DNA of 16,603 nt, taken from assembly GCA_028871195.1 (NCBI GenBank), contig JAGWNT010000086.1, forward strand, positions 1-16,603, given 5' to 3'. Under the pieces are notes generated by a model. The model did not search any database. It had not been told where the DNA came from and saw only the letters and a list, made by a program, of their open reading frames with translations. Numbering within the stretch: the stretch's first letter is position 1; each line of letters starts with the position of its first letter. The translations under genes and the position numbers were made by a program. Positions 12,722 to 16,603 of this stretch are shown one piece after another. This DNA is from REEB85 sp018971455. GTDB taxonomy: Bacteria; Pseudomonadota; Alphaproteobacteria; Acetobacterales; Acetobacteraceae.

Positions 12722-12773
12722 GCAGGCACGCGCTCTCCCCGTACCCGCACGAGGCGGGCACGGGGCAGCCTGC
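12722..12773. terminator. Bidirectional stem-loop between convergent genes
   Basis: The core is CCCCGT-a-CCCGC, loop ACGAG, GCGGG-c-ACGGGG (12737-12765), a 12-position stem with one A/C mismatch. Outer arms GCAGGC (12722-12727) and GCCTGC (12768-12773) can extend it. It fills the 60-bp gap between the methyltransferase stop and the binding-protein stop, so it can serve both strands. There is no T-tract on either side. Confidence 0.65.
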
Positions 12774-12777
12774 GTTG

Positions 12778-13812
12778 CTACTTGGTGAAGCCTTCGAGCT
12801 TGTTGGCGTTGATCACGAAATCGTTGGTGTAGGTCGCCGCCAGATCGACCGGCCTCTTGATCTTGCCGGCGAATTTCTCGACGTCGAGCACCGTCTGCGG
12901 CCCCTCCTTGGGCATCATGCCGTCGGGCAGGAACTGGCCCTTATCCTGCGTCAGCGCCTTGATGTACTCGTCCTTCGTCGAGAGCGGGTTGGAGACGAAA
13001 TCCTTCGGCAGCTTGTCGGCGATTTCGGCGGCCGAATGCGTGTTGATCCAGTGCATCGTCGCGACGATGGCGTTGACCACGCGCTGCGTGGTGTCCTTGT
13101 TCTTGGCGACCCAGTCGGCGCGCGCGAGCACGGAAGCGGTCGGCCAGTAGCCGCCGAGCCATTTCTTCACGCCGTCGCCGGTCGAAAGATCGAAGGCGGA
13201 GTAGCCGACGCCGAGCTTCTCGATGGCGTTGACGGTCGGCTGCGTGGTCATGCCGCAGACGATCTTGCCGAACTTGAGGGCGGCGATCATGGTCTGGCCG
13301 GCATGCGCGCCGATGCGGGTGAAATCCTTCGACGTCAGGTGGTAGCGCGCGGCCATGTAGAGCGTGAGGTCATCGGTGCCGGAGCCGAGATCGGTGACGC
13401 CGACGGTCTTGCCCTTCCAGTCCGCCGGCGTTTTGATGTTGGCGCCCTTGGCGCACATGATGCGCTCGCCGGGCGCGCCGCCGAGCTGGGCGATGCCGAT
13501 GACGGCCTTGCCGTGCTGCTGGAAATCGATGGCATGGACATACCAGGCGCCGGCCATTTCGACCTGGCCGGACACCACCGCGTCCTCCGCGCCGACGCCG
13601 CCATTCTGCTCCGTGCTGAGCTCGACCTTGACGCCGTATTTCTTATAGAAGCCGAGATTCTCGGCGAGCTGGTAGGGCAGGTAGATCTGCTTGTCGATGC
13701 CGCCCACCATGAGGCGCACCGTCGGCATCGGGGCAGCGGCCTGCCCGGCCTGGCTCGCGCCCGTCGCGGCGAGTGCCGCGATCGCGGCCGCGGCAAGAAG
13801 TTTCCGGCTCAT
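12778..13812 (-). CDS. ABC transporter periplasmic substrate-binding protein, NMT1/SsuA-TauA type
   Basis: 344 residues. ATG 13812 has GAGGGG 7 nt upstream. Residues 1-26 form a signal peptide ending ASQAGQAAA. The mature protein shows PTVRLMVGGIDKQIYLPYQL, GFYKKYGVKVEL, a GAEDAVVSGQVEMAGAW segment, KTPADWKGKTVGVTDLGSG and a C-terminal lobe with helices. These are typical of the type II binding proteins that serve nitrate, sulfonate, taurine, pyrimidine-precursor or aromatic-acid importers. The substrate is not defined by sequence. It is on the same strand as the permease and ATPase but is the last gene, 264 bp after the permease, with a strong hairpin and its own weak promoter candidate between. 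Binding proteins are needed in excess, which would fit separate expression. Confidence 0.88.
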   Translation of the reverse strand: MSRKLLAAAAIAALAATGASQAGQAAAPMPTVRLMVGGIDKQIYLPYQLAENLGFYKKYGVKVELSTEQNGGVGAEDAVVSGQVEMAGAWYVHAIDFQQHGKAVIGIAQLGGAPGERIMCAKGANIKTPADWKGKTVGVTDLGSGTDDLTLYMAARYHLTSKDFTRIGAHAGQTMIAALKFGKIVCGMTTQPTVNAIEKLGVGYSAFDLSTGDGVKKWLGGYWPTASVLARADWVAKNKDTTQRVVNAIVATMHWINTHSAAEIADKLPKDFVSNPLSTKDEYIKALTQDKGQFLPDGMMPKEGPQTVLDVEKFAGKIKRPVDLAATYTNDFVINANKLEGFTK

Positions 13813-13868
13813 GTCTCATCCCCTCTGCTGTCGGCGGCCCGGAATGGGACGGCGAATCATTGAACGGG

Positions 13869-13897
13869 AGCGTATCGGTCGGGCGCATGGCGCGCAA
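13869..13897 (-). promoter_or_regulatory. Weak promoter candidate for the binding-protein gene
   Basis: The minus strand has TTGCGC (13892-13897), a 17-bp spacer and TACGCT (13869-13874), about 55 bp before the ATG. Three of six bases match in each box. Support comes mainly from the 264-bp gap and the terminator-like hairpin upstream of it. Confidence 0.28.
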
Positions 13898-14010
13898 CGT
13901 GGCGCACGCTCTCAGGCGCCGGTGCGTTCGCGCTCGCCACGGCGGAGGGCCGCGGATCGATGGCGTGCGGGCATGGCGGCTCTCGCTTGGCCAGTGCCCG
14001 CAGGACCCGC

Positions 14011-14039
14011 GCAGGGCGGGGTTCGTTCCCCTGCCCTGC
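14011..14039 (-). terminator. Strong stem-loop after the ABC permease gene
   Basis: GCAGGGCGGGG pairs with CCCC-T-GCCCTGC, 11 bp with a single bulged base and a 6-nt loop (TTCGTT). It begins 37 bp after the permease stop. No T-tract follows. It may end the ATPase-permease transcript, or protect a processed end so that the downstream binding-protein mRNA accumulates separately. Confidence 0.58.
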
Positions 14040-14076
14040 CCCCTCCTACCCTGGCGCCGGTGGCGCGGGGGCGGCG

Positions 14077-14955
14077 CTACAGCCCGGTCGTGCCGGCGTC
14101 GTGCTGGGCGGGCGGGCGCCAAGCCAGCAGGCGCCGCTCCAGCATTTCCATCAGCGCCTCCGCCCCGGTGGCGAGCAGGCCGATGATCAGCATCGCGGCA
14201 AACACGCCGTTGGCATCGAAGGTGTTCTGCGCCGTGGCGATGACCAGGCCGAGGCCGTGCTGGGAGCCCAGGAACTCACCGACGATGGCGCCGATGATGG
14301 CGAGCCCGAGGGCGACATGCAGGCTGGCGATGATCCATGTCATCGCCGAGGGGATCACCACATGGCGCACCACCTGCATGCGCGAGGCGCCGAGAATGCG
14401 GGCATTGGCGACGAGGTTGCGATCGACGCTGCGCACGCCCTGGAAGGCGTTGAAGAAAACGACGAAGAAGACCAGCACGGCGGCCAGCATCACCTTCGAT
14501 GGCAGGCCGAGCCCGAGCCACATGACGAAGATGGAGCCGAGCACGATGCGCGGCAGGGCGTTGATCGCCTTGATGAAGGGCTGGAACACGTCAGCGAGGA
14601 AGGGCACCTCGCCGAGAGCGACGCCGAGCACGACGCCGGCGGCGACACCGCTGGCGAAGCCGAGCACCGATTCCTCGAGCGTGACGCCGATCTGCAGCCA
14701 CAGCGAGCCATAGGCGGTGCCCTCGTTGAACCAGTCCCACAGCCGCAGGACGATGCCGAGGGGTGAGCCGAAGAAGAACGGGTCGATGATGCCGGCGCGG
14801 GCCAGCACCTCCCAGGTGCCGAGCAGGATCGCCAGCACGCCGAACTGCACGGCGCGCACGGTGATGCGGCGGCGGCGCACGAGGGCGCGCGCGCGGGCGG
14901 CGATGCGGTCGGCCTCGTCCATGATGCCGGGCCCGCCGGGCGAGGCCGCGCTCAC
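14077..14955 (-). CDS. ABC transporter inner-membrane permease, SsuC/TauC type
   Basis: 292 residues from GTG 14953-14955, whose bases overlap the TGA of the ATPase gene (GTGA). An ATG at 14922 is an alternative start, giving 281 residues, but neither has a strong ribosome-binding site, so coupling favours the GTG. Five to six membrane segments are visible (about 36-52, 88-114, 133-148, 154-171, 205-228, 250-270). The EAA-type cytoplasmic loop reads ARILGASRMQVVRHVVIP (185-202), followed by a GEFLGSQHGLG stretch typical of this permease family. It forms a homodimer with the adjacent ATPase to import the ligand delivered by the binding protein at 12778-13812. The C-terminus ends with a Pro/Ala-rich tail. 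Confidence 0.9.
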   Translation of the reverse strand: MSAASPGGPGIMDEADRIAARARALVRRRRITVRAVQFGVLAILLGTWEVLARAGIIDPFFFGSPLGIVLRLWDWFNEGTAYGSLWLQIGVTLEESVLGFASGVAAGVVLGVALGEVPFLADVFQPFIKAINALPRIVLGSIFVMWLGLGLPSKVMLAAVLVFFVVFFNAFQGVRSVDRNLVANARILGASRMQVVRHVVIPSAMTWIIASLHVALGLAIIGAIVGEFLGSQHGLGLVIATAQNTFDANGVFAAMLIIGLLATGAEALMEMLERRLLAWRPPAQHDAGTTGL

Positions 14956-15815
14956 GCCGCGCTCGCCTGGCCGGGGGCGGCCTGCGTCGTGCGCGAGTAG
15001 GCGCGCGCCACTTCCTCGCGCAGCGCCTCCCAGATCTGCTGGTAGAGTTCGAGGAAGCGGGGCTGGAAACGGATCTCCTGCACGGCGCCGCGCGGGCGGG
15101 GCAGATCGACCTCGAACACCTCCTTGACGGTGCCCGGTCCGGCGGTGATCACCGCGACCTTGTCGGCCAGCGCGATCGCCTCTTCCAGGTCATGCGTGAC
15201 GAACAGCACCGAGGGCCGGGTGCGTTCCCACATCGTCAGCAGCTCGTTGGACATGATGGCGCGGGTCTGCACGTCCAGCGCCGAGAACGGCTCGTCCATC
15301 AGCAGCATGGTCGGCTCGTTCATCAGCGCCGCGGCGAGGGCGACGCGCTTGCGCATGCCGCCGGAGAGCTGGTGGGGGTAGTGGTTCTCGAATCCCGTGA
15401 GGCCGACCACCTTGAGCCATTCCCGCGCGCGGGCCCGCGCCTCCGCGCGCGCGACGCCGTGAAAGATCGGCCCCAGCGCGACATTGGCCAGCACGGATTT
15501 CCACGGCATCAGCGCATCGGTCTGAAAGACGAAGCTGGCGCCGCGTGTGATGCCGCTCACCGCCTGGCCGTCGACGCGCACCGTGCCCGCGCTCGGCCGG
15601 TCGAGCCCGGCGGCGAGGCCGAGCGTGGTGGACTTGCCGCACCCCGTCGGCCCGACCACGGCGCAGAACTCGCCCGGCGCGATGGTGAGATTGACGTCGC
15701 GGATGGCCGTCATCACGGCGCCGGTCGGGCTGACGAAGCGCTTGGTCACCGCCTCGAAGGCGATGCCGCGGCCGGGGGCGGCACCGGCTGGCTGACCGCG
15801 CGCCAGATCGATCAT
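14952..15815 (-). CDS. ABC transporter ATP-binding protein, SsuB/TauB type
   Basis: 287 residues. It has Walker A GPTGCGKST (55-63), Q-loop FQTDALMPW (97-105), signature LSGGMRKR (150-157), Walker B LLMDEPFSALD (171-181), and the H-loop FVTHDLEEAIALAD with His208. Pro/Trp after the Q-loop is typical of nitrate/sulfonate/taurine-type importers. It hydrolyses ATP at the inner face of the cytoplasmic membrane to drive import. It is the first gene of the transporter run, with a promoter candidate at 15861-15889, and its stop overlaps the permease GTG. The extra C-terminal segment (about 250-287) ends AAPGQASAA and has no recognised regulatory domain. Confidence 0.94.
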   Translation of the reverse strand: MIDLARGQPAGAAPGRGIAFEAVTKRFVSPTGAVMTAIRDVNLTIAPGEFCAVVGPTGCGKSTTLGLAAGLDRPSAGTVRVDGQAVSGITRGASFVFQTDALMPWKSVLANVALGPIFHGVARAEARARAREWLKVVGLTGFENHYPHQLSGGMRKRVALAAALMNEPTMLLMDEPFSALDVQTRAIMSNELLTMWERTRPSVLFVTHDLEEAIALADKVAVITAGPGTVKEVFEVDLPRPRGAVQEIRFQPRFLELYQQIWEALREEVARAYSRTTQAAPGQASAA

Positions 15816-15860
15816 GTCGTGCTTCCGTTACGGTGTCTGATTTCGAAACAAGCCGGCCCG

Positions 15861-15889
15861 AGAACACGCGAGGCGCCGCGGAGTGTCAA
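15861..15889 (-). promoter_or_regulatory. Promoter candidate of the ABC transporter operon
   Basis: The minus strand has a perfect TTGACA (15884-15889), a 17-bp spacer and TGTTCT (15861-15866). The -10 matches only three of six positions. It sits just after the terminator-like hairpin of the upstream gene and 46 bp before the ATPase ATG, the expected place. Confidence 0.5.
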
Positions 15890-15896
15890 GGCCATG

Positions 15897-15926
15897 CCCC
15901 CGCCCGGGCAGGGTTCCGGGCGGGGG
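15897..15926 (-). terminator. Perfect 11-bp stem-loop after the proline-rich gene
   Basis: CCCCCGCCCGG pairs without mismatch with CCGGGCGGGGG around an 8-nt loop, 13 bp beyond the proline-rich gene stop on the minus strand. It is followed within a few bases by the TTGACA of the ABC operon. There is no T-tract, but the stem is the most stable in the window. Confidence 0.65.
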
Positions 15927-15939
15927 GCCGATGGCAGGC

Positions 15940-16603
15940 TCAGCAGGTCGGGTGGCCGGGCGGGCACGCCTTGTGGGCGGGCGGTGGGGGCGGTGGCGCC
16001 GGACGCGGCTGCGGCGGGGGCGGATGGTAGGCCGGCGGCGGCGGCGGATGATAGGCCGGCGGCGGCGGCGGATGGTAGGCGGGTGGCGGCGGCGGGTGGT
16101 AGGCGGGCGCCGCCGGGCGGACCGGCTGGGGTGCCGGGGGATGATAGGCCGGAGCCGCCGGCCGGACCGGCTGGGGTGCCGGAGGATGGTAGGCCGGCGC
16201 CACCGGCCGAACCGGCTGGGGTGCGGGCGGATGGTAGGCCGGCGGCGTCACCACGCGCGGCAGCGGGGCCGGCGATGGCGTGGGGCGCGGCGCCTGCGGC
16301 GCCACCTGGCGCTGCACGGGCGGCGCGACGGGGGTGGCCGGGCGAACCGGCGCCACCGGGCGCAGCGGCGCCGCCGGACCACCCGGCCGGGTGATCGGCG
16401 GCGGTGCGGCCGGGTTGGCATGCTGGAGCAAGGGCGGCTGCTGCGGACGCGGCGCGACCTGGTTGGTGACCGGCGCCCCCGGCAGGCCCGGCCGCGGGGC
16501 CACGGGCTGCACGACGCCCGGGCGCGGCGAGACGGGCGCGCCGGGGCGGGCCGGAACCGGCGTGCCTGGGCGGATGATCGCCGGCGGTGCCGCCGGGTTG
16601 ACG
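15940..16603 (-). CDS. Proline-rich tandem-repeat protein, C-terminal part (cut by window edge)
   Basis: The frame stays open to the right edge, giving at least 220 residues. A GTG at 16510-16512 is not a credible start, because the same PRPGxPV-type composition continues upstream of it. Visible order: NPAAPPAIIRPGTPVPARPG, a second related NPAAPPPITRPGG block, Pro/Ala/Val-rich spacer, three 15-residue units of type YHPPAPQPVRPAAPA, then four 8-residue units YHPPPPPA, and a polyproline stretch ending HKACPPGHPTC. Such sequence is expected to be extended and unfolded, as in cell-envelope linkers. Any signal peptide or folded domain would be off the window. The two C-terminal cysteines are odd in an otherwise cysteine-free region and could form a disulfide or bind metal. 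The function is not recognised. Confidence 0.72.
   Translation of the reverse strand, partial: VNPAAPPAIIRPGTPVPARPGAPVSPRPGVVQPVAPRPGLPGAPVTNQVAPRPQQPPLLQHANPAAPPPITRPGGPAAPLRPVAPVRPATPVAPPVQRQVAPQAPRPTPSPAPLPRVVTPPAYHPPAPQPVRPVAPAYHPPAPQPVRPAAPAYHPPAPQPVRPAAPAYHPPPPPAYHPPPPPAYHPPPPPAYHPPPPQPRPAPPPPPPAHKACPPGHPTC
16006..16236 (-). repeat. Two adjoining tandem arrays: 3 x 45 bp and 4 x 24 bp
   Basis: Tyrosine codons recur at 16236, 16191, 16146 and 16101 (45-bp spacing), then at 16077, 16053 and 16029 (24-bp spacing), counted by their first base on the minus strand. The 45-bp units cover 16102-16236 and the 24-bp units 16006-16101, with the last one diverged. Both share the YHPP core, so the short unit may be an internal deletion of the long one. 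Confidence 0.88.

Noticed and set aside
13813..14076. Possible thiamine (TPP) riboswitch before the binding-protein gene
   Set aside because: A CTGAGA-like string occurs, but the conserved downstream TPP element (CTGATC-type) is absent, so there is no support.
16006..16236. CRISPR array
   Set aside because: The periodic units are contiguous, in frame and translated as proline-rich peptides; there are no unique spacers or cas genes.
16510..16512. GTG as a start codon for the proline-rich protein
   Set aside because: The same frame continues to the window edge with the same PRPGxPV-type repeats and no ribosome-binding site before the GTG.

Overview
The window is very GC-rich DNA in which almost every base is coding. 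It suggests a high-GC alphaproteobacterium, most likely an Acetobacteraceae-like member of the Rhodospirillales. That placement is inference from composition, from the rlmE-guaB neighbourhood and from the look of the proteins; no 16S gene or other taxonomic marker is present. I see no tRNA, rRNA, CRISPR array, transposase, integrase or phage gene. This looks like ordinary chromosome rather than a mobile island.

Layout. (1) Positions 1-1557, minus strand: a formate/nitrite-transporter-family channel followed by a NirA-type nitrite/sulfite reductase cut by the window edge, probably a nitrite uptake and assimilation operon. (2) 1675-2744, minus: a small orphan ParA-type ATPase overlapping by ATGA with a CopD-like four-helix membrane protein. 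(3) 2810-7989, plus: a tight run of three genes, namely NAD(P)H-hydrate epimerase/dehydratase (metabolite repair), malonyl-CoA decarboxylase, and a 791-residue thiamine-diphosphate enzyme resembling the homodimeric pyruvate dehydrogenase E1 (AceE) but with no E2 or E3 gene beside it. (4) 8031-11382, minus: guaB (IMP dehydrogenase), rlmE (23S rRNA 2'-O-methyltransferase), a Spy/CpxP-like periplasmic protein, and a secreted glycine-zipper protein with a Pro/Tyr-repeat tail. (5) 11383-11721: the only gene-free stretch over 300 bp. It holds an AT-rich island with a good minus-strand promoter candidate. (6) 11722-12717, plus: a probable SAM-dependent methyltransferase with a 15-bp tandem repeat inside it and another just before it. 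(7) 12778-15815, minus: an SsuABC/TauABC-type ABC importer whose ATPase and permease overlap by GTGA, while the binding protein lies 264 bp further downstream behind a strong hairpin. (8) 15940 to the edge, minus: the C-terminal part of a long proline-rich repeat protein.

How it works together. Two themes can be supported: nitrogen-oxyanion uptake and reduction at the left end, and a malonyl-CoA/acetyl-unit plus ThDP-enzyme operon in the middle. The ABC importer could carry a small anion or organic nitrogen or sulfur compound, but the sequence does not fix its substrate. Several intergenic gaps contain strong GC-rich stem-loops (1653-1674, 10448-10471, 12737-12765, 14011-14039, 15897-15926) that mark transcription-unit borders. 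None has a T-tract, so they are structural terminator candidates only.

I do not see a convincing undescribed defence or mobile system. The best leads are the malonyl-CoA decarboxylase/AceE-like pair, the RNA structures before the nitrite channel gene, the ParA/CopD-like overlap, and the repeat-bearing secreted proteins.
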